Assembly (NCBI GenBank): GCA_021613375.1
Contig: CM038726.1
Span: 10,920,253 to 10,984,252 of the forward strand
Direction: 5' to 3'
Source of the DNA: Megaleporinus macrocephalus
Lineage: Eukaryota > Chordata > Actinopteri > Characiformes > Anostomidae
Length of the DNA stretch: 64,000 nt
This document shows, one piece after another, positions 40,266 to 51,770 of this stretch (the stretch's first letter is position 1; each line of letters begins with the position of its first letter). Both the position numbers and the translations under genes were made by a program. The notes below the pieces were generated by a model. That model was not told the DNA's origin. It did not search any database and saw only the letters and a program-made list of their open reading frames with translations.

Positions 40266-41350
40266 AGTTCATAACGGACAAAAATCCTATTGTCTCTGAT
40301 ATTTACGAGAGACAGTATACCTTGTTTATTGATGTTTATTGTATTGTTAAAACAAATGAATTTCCAACATTTCATTTTGCCACCAACACATTTTTGTAGT
40401 GCTGTTGTTTCCAAATATATGGATGGAGAAACGTAGGCATCAAAGTAAACAATGTAGTCAACATCAAAAATATATTGATCTTTAGTCCAAGATGGAAGTA
40501 AACTGATTGTTTCATACTGGTTAATGCAGCATTCAGCAAGTTAAATGTATGGATACACAATAATATCAGAATCATATCACTATTAGCAGATAATTGCTTA
40601 ACATAAATTCATCTGCAACAGACATATGTTTAGACCTAATGATATTTCAAACCAATATTTAACGATGAATTTGTAAATGTTTAAATAAATAAGTGTTATA
40701 TTCCTCAGGAGTGCTTATCCAGATGAATGTACCTTTTGTAAAATGTTCATGTCTCAAAATCACCATAAATGTACTTACTTCCAATTTTGATCACGTTAAT
40801 CATTTATGACTACATAATCTGGAGTTCATTCAAAAATAAATCTATGATTGCATATATATTTTTTTAATAGATTTTGCTTTTATGATATTTTTACTGGTCT
40901 TGTAATGTTACATTTAAATAATAAGTATAATGCGGATAAGTACTGGTTTAGGCAAAGTTCTCATTCTGCATTTCAGGTGTAGAAATAGCTCTGTGGTCGA
41001 GGAGACATTGGCGGTTAAAAATACACTCTCAGTTCCTCTTTGAACTGTAAGACACAGTATTCATCTTCCATACAAACTCTGCAGTTATCAACAGAACTTT
41101 AATATTTGCATATCATGCACACATCTACTGCAGCAAAACAAAACCAGACCAACAAAAGCTCACAGTGAAGCTTAAACAGGAAAACATCTCATAACATTTC
41201 ACACAGAGCAGTCAAACTGTTCCGCTTTACTGACCAATCCATAAAATTTACAAATAGATTCATTTGGAATCATTTTATTTGCCAAAGACCAGATATATTT
41301 CATGGTTTTCATAATGGATGATATATCATTTTAACTGTTCGGTGCACATA
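40266..41350. other. Intergenic, no gene seen
   Basis: AT-rich stretch between slc12a9 and the zinc-finger gene. I see no exon, RNA gene or assignable transposon. Confidence 0.5.
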
Positions 41351-41354
41351 AAAC

Positions 41355-42065
41355 ACCTCCAGTAGAAACAAAAAGCAAGCGCATTCTTTGGAATTACCTG
41401 GATTTCTGCATTGATTACTAATAAAAAGTGGTTTGATTGTTATCTGATTCACAATTGTAGAAAAAAACACTATCTAACAAACATTACTTTTCATGCCTTT
41501 TATTAAGCACACTGAGTAAACATTCACAGTGCAGGCTAAGATTCTGCTGTTTGTAAACATTATTTTTCACATCTTTCTCGATTGCCTGCTGTCCTCTTGG
41601 AGTGACCTAAACAGGACACCCAGCCACGAAGAGTAGCAATCAATGCTTTTGTATCCTTCTCCTGCTTCATGCATCTCTATAACACGTCTTCTGAAAGTTG
41701 TTTGCTGTTCCAAGAACAGATTGGTCAGTAACAAGGCTTTGTGTGCTGATTCTGTTTAATGAGTCACACTTCTGTAAAACCCTAATTTCCAATATCATCT
41801 CTCGGACTGAAACACCTTTTGCCAGTTTGTCATTCAATTATTTCACTTAATTTTTTGAGGCTGCACTGTGGATGTTTACTCAATGTGCTTAATAAAAGAG
41901 ATGAAAAGTAAAACTGTTAATTTGCTAGTAATTAGATTGTCTATTATTTAAACTTTTAAAGGGTTAGGGTTAAAGGGTTAATCAAAGCACATTTAATTAG
42001 TAATCGATGCTGAAATCCAGGTAATTCCAAAGGATTCATACTTCTTTTTCCTGTAACTGTATTCT
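41355..42065. mobile_element. Non-autonomous Tc1/mariner derivative with long inverted repeats
   Basis: 'ctttggaattacctggattt' at 41386 is mirrored by 'ctgaaatccaggtaattcca' at about 42011-42029. The arms are about 160 bp and include 'ttttattaagcacactgagt' and its complement. The right end continues into 'cttctttttcctgtaactgt', a decayed Tc1 terminus. The core is a deleted transposase region with no ORF. Confidence 0.75.
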
Positions 42066-42121
42066 CATCCATACTAATAGCATTATCTCATCAATTCCTT
42101 CTATATGGCAGACATATATTA

Positions 42122-42123
<2 letters not shown>

Positions 42124-42209
<86 letters not shown>
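42124..42209. repeat. (AT)n microsatellite
   Basis: About 85 bp of pure AT, intergenic, next to a Tc1-type MITE. Confidence 0.95.
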
Positions 42210-42211
<2 letters not shown>

Positions 42212-42214
<3 letters not shown>

Positions 42215-42630
42215 GCACAGTCAGGGACCACCAATATTTTATTTAAGTTTCAGTCAAAATGGCCTCTACGTACAAATCGTAAAAAAGCATAAAACAAACA
42301 CTACATATCCAGAAGCCTGAAAAACTAAATGTAACACTTTGTTAAATATATTAATATATTTAAATATATTAATGTACTAATATATTAAATATATTAATAT
42401 ACTGAATATAATCAGTATTTAGTATGCCCACACTTTGCCGTTATAAACAGCTTCCATTCCATAAATCTGCAGGGATATTTTACAAAGTTCAGTCCCAGGT
42501 TCTCCCTTTTAAATTGCAAGTCTTATTTCTTACATTTTATTTGTCGAGTCTCAAATCTTATTTTGAATGGCCATTTTGACAGGACCTTAAATAAACGACC
42601 AGTTGTGTTTAACATTTGCACAGTAGTGTT
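42212..42630. mobile_element. Tc1-type MITE-like element
   Basis: Bounded by 'tactgcacagtcagggacca' and 'aacatttgcacagtagtg', inverted ends of the same kind as the element at 12515-12730. The body contains stacked 'taatatatt' palindromes (42347-42410). Non-coding. It lies downstream of the zinc-finger gene. Confidence 0.45.
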
Positions 42631-42800
42631 TATATATGTATGTAATTTCTGACATACACAATGTACCTTTAAATATTCTCATGTACATGTTCCCTTATGC
42701 TATTAATGCCTGTATACTGTAGCAGTAGTATGTCTTTTCATATGTGGCTATCAGACAGGCACTCTTCTTGTAACACACTTTTTCCATCAGGCTCTGATGC

Positions 42801-44945
42801 TCAGACAGAGTCCAGGGACTGGGAGTTGAGATGCGGCCAGACATAAGAGGTTCCGGCAGGTAGGAGAGAAAGGGCAGGGTGGGGGGCTGTGGTGGCCATA
42901 TTAGCTGTCCCGCCGGTCGGAGAGTGTTTAAGGCGGTGCTTCTTGAGCTGGCCCAGCTCACGGAAGCAGCAGCCGCAGAGTGCACAGCGGTACGGCCTCT
43001 CGCCTGTGTGGATGCGCTGGTGCTTGTGCAGGCTGTCCAGGTGACGGAAGCGCTTCTCGCAGTAGCGGCATGGGTATGGCCGCTCCCCTGTGTGGATGCG
43101 CTGGTGCGTCTTCAGGCAGTAGAAGCGTCGGAAACCACGGCCACACACATTACAGCGGTGCACTTTGTCTGCACTGTCCTTCTGGAGTTCCGCGGGACTC
43201 GCAAGGGTGATGTCGCCCTCGATGGGTGGCATCAAGCCAAGAAAGGCTTCACCCTCACCTATTTGGGACTGAGCGTGTGTGGTGGGTACTGATGATGATG
43301 AGGAAGCTGCCGCTGCGTCTGTCGATGGAGGCTCTGTACTCGGAGATTCAGGTTCATCTTCAATTTTGACAGTGCTCTGCTTGACTTCACTGCTGTCCAT
43401 CACTTGAATGAGGCCCAATTCTGTAACATTACCCACAGGAGTTCCAATCTCAAACTCAAACTTGCCAACATCGGACAGGTCATCGAGGGCTTTGGAGGAT
43501 GTGCCTATTACTTGCTGCTCTTCCTGAGCTCTCCCCAACTCCTGTGCTGTGCTGGTAGAGGCCTTGTAATCTACAAAACATAAAGCAAGAGCATAAATGC
43601 CACCTTACTTTAAATTAAGTTTTAAATTGCTAACTATGTTGTGTTAATTACCTTGCATTAAGCAACAATGCAGTGAAGAATACTGATTTTTTTTTATTCC
43701 ACATCAGAAACACATGTCTATACAGCTTTAAGTATGTGATTATAAAAGATGTGGTTAAATGGCCCACTGTGTTTGTCTGTTGCTCTCTGTGTAATTAAGG
43801 AGAGCAGAGTTTTTATGTATGTATCATGAACACGTGTTGCGTTCGGGAGCTTATCAGAATTAGTAAATATGACTTAACTCCTCAAATCCTTGATACACTC
43901 ACCACACAAACAAGCATGAACATTTGGAGAATACATTTTCTGCTTTTTACTTGTTGTACAATATAATAGAAGTGCATAAGGTATACACTTTTTTCACATT
44001 CACGTTTGCAAAAAGGTTAAAATCCATGTTATATCTTGTATACTTGTGTATTGTCTAAAATTTCACGATTACCAGTTGTATCTACAAACTTGTACTCAAG
44101 CTTGTACCACAATACTTAAGTCATGGCCTTGAGGTACAGTATTAATGTATCCCTAGTGAGCACTAATGATAAGTCGTCCACTACCAATGCTAGGAAAGGT
44201 CTCTCCTACTTCTGTCTGCAGCCTTTACTCTGAAATATGCCTCCAAGCCACATTTACCTTCATTGGGCACACTGTTCATCCCCACTTATTAATTACAAAC
44301 AAAATAAAATATACAGAGAACAATAAGCAGCCACACCCACCCAAAGCAGCATTTACACCCACCTTTATCCGCTACACCGTCCTCTGTGATATAAATCTCC
44401 TCAACTTCATCTTCAGTTCTCTCCATCACCGACTCCGTATCCAGTTGCCGTCGTGAACTGGCGGCCTCCTTCCCCGCCGCTACCCTCACTCTTCTCCGTG
44501 GGCAGTCTCCCTGCACTGTTGGCAGACAGAGCCCCACACTTGGCACGACCTTAATACCATAACTCCGTGCCGCCGCGCTCCTTAGGGACCTTCCACGCTG
44601 GGGCTGGAGGAGGCCTCCATCACCGGAGGTCAAGGCGGCAGTAGGCGAACCCTCAGAACCCGGCCGCCTCTGGTCGAGCAGAAGGCACTGCTTAATATTC
44701 TTCTCAGCGGCGGACAAGTAGTAGCGCACAGCCTTTAGCTCGCCCTCGCTCGCCTCTAGCCTTTCACGTAGGCTCCGGTTCTCTCGGCGGGACTCAGCCG
44801 CTGCATCCCGCGCTGCCGTAAGCCGTGCACTCACCACCCGGGCCGTTTCTCGAAGCACCGTCTCAACAGCACAACGCACGGCTTGCTCGACGGTGGAGGC
44901 CAGTTCGTATTGTAGGAAAGACACACTAAGGCCGTCCGAAGCCAT
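42801..44945 (-). CDS. C2H2 zinc-finger protein with N-terminal coiled coil (2 exons)
   Basis: Exons 44945-44363 and 43570-42801, joined GATAAAG|GTGGGT to TTTTGTAG|AT in phase, give 1353 nt, 450 aa. Residues about 30-95 are rich in Arg/Glu/Leu with heptad spacing (RENRSLRERLEASEGELKA), predicted coiled coil. An acidic stretch (MERTEDEVEEIYITED) ends exon 1. Exon 2 has a Ser/Glu-rich linker with a consensus sumoylation site VKIE (about 262-265). It then has three fingers at about 334-354, 362-382 and 390-410, joined by HTGERPY linkers. It is likely a nuclear DNA-binding regulator of the large fish C2H2 class in which a coiled-coil exon precedes a finger exon. I do not recognise a named orthologue. 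A coding exon between these two is not needed by phase. Confidence 0.85.
43571..44362 (-). other. Zinc-finger gene intron with hydrophobic read-through end
   Basis: The single intron of the zinc-finger gene. No other gene is seen inside. If the intron is retained, the exon 1 frame continues about 24 residues (GCKCCFGWVWLLIVLCIFYF...) and stops near 44289, giving a 218-aa protein with a membrane-like tail. Confidence 0.5.
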
Positions 44946-45560
44946 GTCCGGCGCGCGGGGAGTTTTACGAATGATTCCGCAGCCTTCGTTCTCCCCTATG
45001 TTATGGATTAGCTTAGCCTAGCTTTTTCGCTTGCTCACGTTTGTTTTTCTTTATTTTTTTGACCAATTTGACATCTAACGCTCCATAACCGTAGTTAACA
45101 GAAGACCCGGGCTCCAGTATGACCCTAATTCGATGCTTTGTAAGGTTTAAATTAGATTAGTAAATAAATATATCAGTAAAAATTAGAAGAGTTTCGCTCT
45201 GTGTGAGTTCTGCTGCGTCGCATAGCAATGACGCGACGAAATTGTGGGAAATGTAGTTCACACTCGTGAACTTAACATACCGTTAAAAAACGAACAAAAA
45301 TAAAAGTATTTAAATAAGAAGAAATAAAAAATAATAATATATAACAGCAGATAGCAAATAATCGCGAGTAAACGAACCGGAAAGGGGGAAAGCTTACTGT
45401 AAGTTTCAAAGCGTTGATTTGTGAGTATTATGGGAAATGTAGTTTTTGCTTTTGAATGCGTAACAATAATACTAAAAGAAGAAAGATATTTAGAAGATAT
45501 AACCATATGTGAAAACACACATAGCAGTGATGAAATATGGGAACTGTAGTTATGAAAGTT
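44946..45560 (-). promoter_or_regulatory. Zinc-finger gene promoter with three ZNF143-type sites
   Basis: CpG-rich sequence adjoins the start codon. Upstream, the minus strand carries three exact matches to ACTAYRNNNCCCR: at 45257-45245, 45443-45431 (both ACTACATTTCCCA) and 45550-45538 (ACTACAGTTCCCA). This motif is bound by ZNF143 and related factors at many housekeeping promoters. Confidence 0.65.
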
Positions 45561-47090
45561 CGTGATCTAGGTGAATCCTGAGAAATATTTGTATGTAAGG
45601 GATAAGACTGAAAAACATTTTTTCTTATGTGGGAATGTTTTGGGGCACTCAGGAACACTTTCCAGAACTATCACCTGTGAACACTGCATAAACAAAAGCA
45701 AGTTAAAGTTCTTCCATGCAAAGAAGAAGCACAACCACCTTCTCTGGAACCAAGCTTATGTGAGACTGAGGTGGAAATATGTCCTGTGGTCCAAGTAATC
45801 CACTGTTTTTGGAAATTGTAATCCGCTTCCTCTTTGCTTTAGAGGAGAAGGACCATCCGGCTTGTTATCGGCGCACAGTTCAAAAGCCAGCTTACAACAT
45901 ATTCAACATTTAAACATTGTACAATTTCAATTAAATATAGGGTTTAAATGATTTGAACGATTTTCCCAACTTTTGGAACCAGGCTTATAATAATAACATA
46001 TTTATCTGTACAACACATTTCACCTTATAGTAACACTACAACTAGACCTACTGAAATTCATAATGCAGAGCACATGTACTTTATACAGTCGACTAATTAA
46101 TCAGACTTGGTACTGGCCCTTAGCCTTCAACAACATGTAACATCCCATCTGATCGTCTCATATTTTAAAATGTAATAATACAGTGGCTTACTTTTAATAA
46201 TACATCTATTCAATCTGCAACACAGTAGTTCATTCATTCTGCCATCCATTGATCACTTCCTCCCTTCACATGTGTGTTCGAGGGCAGCTGACAGACGTTA
46301 CTTATGAAATGATCTTGCACTCCATCCAATGCATATAGAAATTAAAACCCTCATCAACTTATATGTTTGATGTAAGCAAACTCTAAACAAAGCATCATGT
46401 TATTTGGCCTTTGTTGGGCTGGCTTGTTTTTTTTCTTTGCATTCCTCTTATTCATGTGAGTGTGCAATGCTGCATTTTGAAGACTGTCTGCACACAGTCA
46501 TTGCATTTTGTGTAACCTTTGCACTTTAAGCCATTGTTTGATTAATAAACATGCAAGAGTTAAACATTAGTGGATGTCTGTAATCGAAAAATCTATTTCA
46601 GCAAGGCCGTATACAACACTGTACATGCTATATTACATTAAGAGAAGTGAATATTATCTCAAGGAGATACAAAACAAGCTCTAATTGATTAATGTATCTA
46701 AGTTTGTATGTTTGGTTACTGTGGAACGTTAATGGGACTGTTTAGTTCTGGGTTTATATTTTGGCCATAGACCAGTTTTCAGTGTCATACATGTTTCAGT
46801 ATACTGTGCTTTTGGGAAGCAGAGCTGTTTTCTATAGGGCTAACCAGTTTTAAGTGGGTTTCTCCCACCTACCTGTTGCCTCTCATAGTACATGAAAAGC
46901 AAAACACCAGTATGATTTTTTTTTGTAAATTAAGTTTTATACCCATAACATTAGTACAAGTTTTGGTAATTAGAACACTAAATAATTTCAAGTCAAAGTA
47001 GCACAATTAAACAGTCAGATTTCAGAGTCTTAGAAATTTTATAGTTTCATAGGCTGGTTAATGAGAGAGTAATAGTGCCCTCTAGTGCTC
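45561..47090. other. Intergenic, no gene seen
   Basis: No recognisable exon. Around 45600-45790 a plus-strand ORF fragment (EHFFLCGNVLGHS, KFFHAKKKHNHLL) is short, unlike any family I know, and probably chance. Confidence 0.45.
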
Positions 47091-47094
47091 ATGA

Positions 47095-47380
47095 TGTGAG
47101 ATGACTGGGTCTCCTGAAGTTCCTTACTCATTTAGTCACTTACCCTTCTGGTTCATGGGGGGTGCTGAAGCCGTTTCCAGTGCAAATTTGGCAAAAGGAA
47201 GGAAACAACCTGGACAGGTTGCCAGTCCATCACAGGGAACACAACCAGGAGCAGTTTAGTATCTCCAACTGGCCTGACTACATGTCTTTGGACTGTGGGA
47301 CAAAATGCAGACATAAAGAGAACATGAATACTCAAACCCTTTTGCCGTGAGGCAACTGTGCCGCCCTCACAGTTCCTGTG
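47095..47380 (-). mobile_element. tRNA-derived SINE, reverse orientation
   Basis: 'ggacaggttgccagtccatc', 'catgtctttggactgtggga' and 'gtgaggcaactgtgccgccc' are the reverse complement of the fish SINE body seen at 11320-11650, ending at the tRNA-like head near 47370. Confidence 0.75.
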
Positions 47381-47479
47381 GCTAGAGACATCCCAAACAT
47401 TTGTTGCCTCTAAGGACTCCCTTATATGAAAAGGTTATGACTAGTTTTTAGGTTTGGCCTAAAACATATTTTTAAAAAT

Positions 47480-47694
47480 ATGCTAGTTACTAGATACTAC
47501 CGACTTGAATATGCATAATATGCATAACCTGTGCTAAATAGTAATACATACCACATAGTACAAACATATACTACATACCATATTATAATGCATGCTACAT
47601 GCCATATTACATTCTATATATGAATACACAGTACATAATAATGCATACTACATATAAAGTCTACAGATACATACTGAATATTAATACATATTAC
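47480..47694. repeat. Degenerate 'gcatactaca' repeat field 1
   Basis: Dense variants of 'aatgcatactacat', 'acatactaca' and 'tatgcataa' at irregular spacing. Similar fields occur at about 50420-50720 and 51290-51670, with isolated phrases near 48170. Confidence 0.6.
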
Positions 47695-47945
47695 ATTCAT
47701 TCATTAATCTTCTTAGCTGCTTATCCTCCTGGGTCACAGCCTTGACGGGTCACCAGTCCATCACAGGGCAAACACACAGACATACACTCACACCTAGGCA
47801 ATTTAGCTTCTCCCATTAGCTTGTTGCTTGTCTTTGTGCTGTCTAAGGAAGCCCATGCAGACTCCATACAGAAAGGAACCAGCGTACCCAACCAGGAAAT
47901 CAAACCCAAGCCAACGTTACCCTCTGCACCACAATGCAACCCACA
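47695..47945 (-). mobile_element. SINE, reverse orientation, second copy
   Basis: 'attcattcattaatcttctt' (tail, reversed), 'gggtcaccagtccatcacag' and 'ccatgcagactccatacaga' match the reversed SINE. The tRNA-like head near 47930 is 'ccctctgcaccacaatgcaa'. Confidence 0.7.
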
Positions 47946-48199
47946 TACTACGTTCTGTAGCTGTAAATAATGTGTTGTCACAGTGTCATTTTTGAATCCA
48001 TCATTTGAACCCAGTAGCTGCCCTTTATATCCTGTGAAAACAGGCGACAAACTGCTAACAGTGACAAACTGCTACATAATATTGCAAAAGACATTTTACT
48101 ATATAGTAATGCATTTGTCATACTAACTATAAAACTATAAACAAATTCTATTTAAATTTTGGCTGCATAAACTATATTGCAGATGAATACTATGATTAG

Positions 48200-48900
48200 C
48201 GTATTACATTGTATGTGCATCACGCCCTACCTGTTCTACCTGGTCCCTACCATGACGAACCCCCAGGGCGACACATCCTCGAACCCCCGCCCGCGTGAGT
48301 TGCAGTCATGGGGGCTCTCTTGCCCGGCTCTGTTTTGCATCCCCGATGGTGCTCAGAGTGGAGACACTGCGGCCCGCTGCCCCAGCAGACATCGCAGCAG
48401 CCAATGCCCCTCCCACGGACGTTGCCTCAGCCCTTGCTGCTGAGGACGTCACCACATTTCTGTTCCTTCTGTTCCTGGGCTGTCCCTGTGCTGTAGGCTG
48501 TTCCCTGAACTGCTCCTATCCCTGCACCCAGGGTTTTTCCCTGGACTGTTCCTGTCCCTGTGCCCAGGTCTGCAGCCCGGGTCGCTTCTGTGACTGCTCC
48601 TCCGGCAGTTCCTGTCCAAGCCCCCATGGGCTGTTTCTGATTCCCGGGCTGTCTTCGTTGTTCCAATCTTGTGTCCCATCTGCTCTTCAGTCGCCTGTCC
48701 TGTCTGTTTGTCTTGATGTCTCATCTATCAGTTTATTTCCTGTTTTGTTTGTATTTCCCACTGTGTTTATGTACTTGGTGTTAAATTTTTGATTCGTTAT
48801 TTAAGTCTTGTTAAAGGCTTGGGTTTGTGTCTGCTCTTACGTCCATCCTGCCTTTGTTTCCTCTGCTCAACACACCCAAGACTGACAACTACACAAGCAA
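48200..48900 (+). mobile_element. GC-rich LTR-like retroelement fragment
   Basis: An abrupt GC-rich island in AT-rich DNA. About 48465-48640 reiterates a 'ctgttcctgtccctgtgccc'-type unit. About 48690-48870 reads like a fish gypsy LTR: a 'tttcctgttttgtttgtatt' stretch, 'gttatttaagtcttgttaaa' and 'ttgtgtctgctcttacgtcc'. The long Cys/Pro/Ser-rich ORF here is low-complexity translation, not a credible protein. No target-site duplication was found. Confidence 0.4.
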
Positions 48901-50344
48901 GACAGTTAAATATGCATGCTCACTACAAACTGTAGATAAATTATAAATTATACTGTTTTGCCAAATTTGCTAAATGTGTGCTCATTGAAGATATTGCAGG
49001 TATTGTAGCTTTACACTGGATATTACACATTAAACATCTACTATTTTAATGCATTGCACTTTAAAGTGAGTATACCAAATAAATATTCTAATCCAACAAG
49101 CAATAGTAAAAAAGCATATAGTATGAAATTGCTTTTCAGTCCTGTTATTTTAGACATATAATGGCATGTAGTTTTGGCACTACATATGATGAGGACAGTA
49201 AAGCACACTGAACTGAATAAGGGAAGGTTTATATTGCTGGGTACACATTCACCTATGGAGCCTGTTTTTGTATTTTGCTTTATGTACTAGTGAATGTGTG
49301 TGGTGTGTTTTCTCGCCTTATGTTTTCTGTGTGCGTAGGATTGCTGTACGGCTCTTCGTGTCCATCCCTTCAACCATCACTTGCTTGGGCCTCTGCAAAC
49401 GGTGTTGCTAGGCAACCCCATCCTCAGCTACTACAGTCCCTAATGGGGCCTTAAGAAGAGCAGGGCAGGTGGACCATACCATTTCATGGGCTGGTGAAGG
49501 GTGGGAAGATGCATGGTGATCAGGAGCTCTGGTTTGGCTTAGGGCATGGTGCACCACTAAAACAATTAAAAGGATTAAAGAGTTTCAGCTATAAAGTAAA
49601 GCTGCAGAAGCCAACGCTGCAATTAAAATGTATTCTCGTCATGTTAATCAGCCCATTGTTTTGTTTTCTTTAAAGGAGACTTGTTTTTCATCTTGATCAT
49701 AAAGGATTTGTCCATATGTTGTACTATGGTTTACATACTACTGGTACTGTCCTTAATAATGCACTACCATGGGTGGTGTCCTATGAAGTATGACAATGTT
49801 TGGGCTGCAGTCTTAACCTATACATTAGTTTTATCTGAACCCTGGTGAAAAGTGAAACTCTGAACCCCGCCCCCCCTGCCAGACACACACATTAATTATA
49901 CCTGGTGTAATTAGGAGTAAGTGTCCCTTGGGTGTCTCCTCTGAGGAAAAGCACAGAGAAGAATTTTAATTAACAGCATGTGAAGATATTCAGGGGTTTT
50001 ATAAGTATAATGCTTGCTTTCTCCTTTTTCATGTCTTCAGATTTGCTGCAGTAAATAGGCTCAATGAAGACATTCTTGCACAACACATACCTTTAAACCA
50101 ATTTATATAGATACAGATGTTTGACAGCGCATTGTGTATTTCCCACCTGTTTTCTAACAAACAAAACGCCCTTTCTGTCATGTGATTGGCGCTTCACACT
50201 GGTCTCTCCTTAAAAAATCATTAAAACATTGCTTTTAGTAGTTGCACAGCATACTCAAATGAGAACGTATCTCAACCTACATGATAATTGCATTTAGTAT
50301 ATGAAATATTATATTCCAAACAATATAGAAATCTATACAATATA

Positions 50345-50345
<1 letters not shown>
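48901..50345. other. Intergenic, no gene seen
   Basis: AT-rich sequence. About 49370-49460 has a locally GC-richer patch with 'gttgctaggcaaccccatcc', an X-box-like imperfect palindrome (GTTGCTAGGCAAC) that could bind RFX factors. No exon is recognised. Confidence 0.4.

Positions 50346-50419
<74 letters not shown>
50346..50419. repeat. (AT)n microsatellite
   Basis: About 74 bp of pure AT at the edge of a 'gcatactaca' repeat field. Confidence 0.95.
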
Positions 50420-50421
<2 letters not shown>

Positions 50422-50720
50422 ATGCATACTGCATACTAATTATGAATGCATACTATATTGCTGCAGATGAATATTATGTGCACATAACATTCTACTGTAT
50501 AATAATGCATATTGTATACAGCACTAGTATACTATACAGTTATTATAAATTACTAAAGAAATTTAACATTCTACTATATGATACTTTGCATGGTATAACT
50601 ACACAAGCATATTTTATACTAAATTTAAATGCACACTACATACTGCAAGTAACTACACTACACATGCTATGTCACGATGCATATTACATTTAATAGATTC
50701 ATACTAAATACTCATGTATT
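50420..50720. repeat. Degenerate 'gcatactaca' repeat field 2
   Basis: Variants of 'aatgcatactgcatactaat', 'acattctactatat' and 'gcacactacatactgc' recur. Same family as 47480-47694. Confidence 0.6.
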
Positions 50721-51289
50721 CATTTTTTGACCGATCAACCAATTTCACTTTCTAATATACATCTATCCCTGAATTTCAGAAGAATATAGATTTATCTGAC
50801 CACAATTCTGTTGCACATGCCTTCAGAGAATTCTGGAGATGGTTAACATATAGGTTTCTGTTTAGCACAAAATTTCACAAGTTTGGTCACCTATTGCTGA
50901 ATGATGATTCTTGATGCAGGGCTGTCTAAGGGACTGGAGGACACAGGTGTTCAGCTTAGGTCGGCATCCTTTTCAATGGGAGGGAAGTCTTTGCAAAAAG
51001 CAACCTTAGCAATCTTTAAAAATCTGTGATGAATCAAACTATTTGAAATCACTGATAAAATCTGATAAAAAACCTCACAACATAAGCCGCAACCTCCGTA
51101 AACAGACACCATGCTGTGTATTACAACCTTTCCCATTCATACCAGTCTCCTCATTTATAAGTCTCTTCTGCCAACTAGTCAAGTAGTCTGTGCAAACCTG
51201 TACTATGGTAGTATGCGGTATCGGATGCAACCTGAAGATATGCAATAGAAGATTGGTTGTATGTCTGTGATGTGTGAATTGTACCATAC

Positions 51290-51670
51290 TAAACATAAAC
51301 ATACATTTTACACATGCATACTACACACTAATTATACCAGATGCATACTAGATACTTGATGCATTTAGGTATGTAATTAGGTTTATTGTTCTACAGAATG
51401 TAACATTTATGAATGTAACATTTATGAATGTGTTACTAAGCGTGGCTTATTATGTAGTATGGCAGTGTGTTGGTTTAAATGCGAACTAAACATATGCAGT
51501 AGCAGATTAGCTGTATTTCTTCCTTGGTTGTATGAAGCGTAACCCACGAAACACAAAGGCTTACTACATTCTACAGATGCATACTACGCCACACGTGCTA
51601 CGTCATATGCAACATCCTACAAATGCAAACTGCACGCTCGTGCCTTTCTACATAATACAGTTCTGCCAGA
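51290..51670. repeat. Degenerate 'gcatactaca' repeat field 3
   Basis: 'acacatgcatactacacact', 'agatgcatactagatac' and 'ctacagatgcatactacgcc' recur, with a direct duplication 'aatgtaacatttatg' near 51400-51430. It runs up to the hairpin repeat preceding the gnb2 promoter. Confidence 0.6.
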
Positions 51671-51770
51671 ATGTAACATCTGCAGCGTTTAAGGTGGAAA
51701 GGAAAATTCTAACTAAAAGAAGCTGGCGAATAGGAAAGCCGACTGCAGCCTCGTAAAATTACCACACTCT
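51665..51770. repeat. Hairpin repeat family C, copy 2
   Basis: 'gcagcgtttaaggtggaaag' followed by 'gactgcagcctcgtaaaatt' parallels the copy at about 52730-52835 ('cgctgtttaaggtgcaacgg', 'ctgtagcctcgtcacaaaat'). Confidence 0.5.

Noticed and set aside
41955..41990. Telomere-like 'gggttagggttaaagggtta'
   Set aside because: Only one or two imperfect units within the arm of a Tc1 derivative; not an interstitial telomere array.
42879..43292. 137-aa plus-strand ORF
   Set aside because: Antisense to the zinc-finger exon; its Ala/Val/Leu-rich composition is a by-product of the finger codons.
48177..48260. Possible coding start at 'atgaatactatgattagc'
   Set aside because: The frame closes or runs into the GC-rich repeat, with no conserved content.
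48295..48792. 165-aa Cys/Pro/Ser-rich ORF
   Set aside because: Translation of short GC-rich repeats. The pattern changes with frame and has no conserved spacing.
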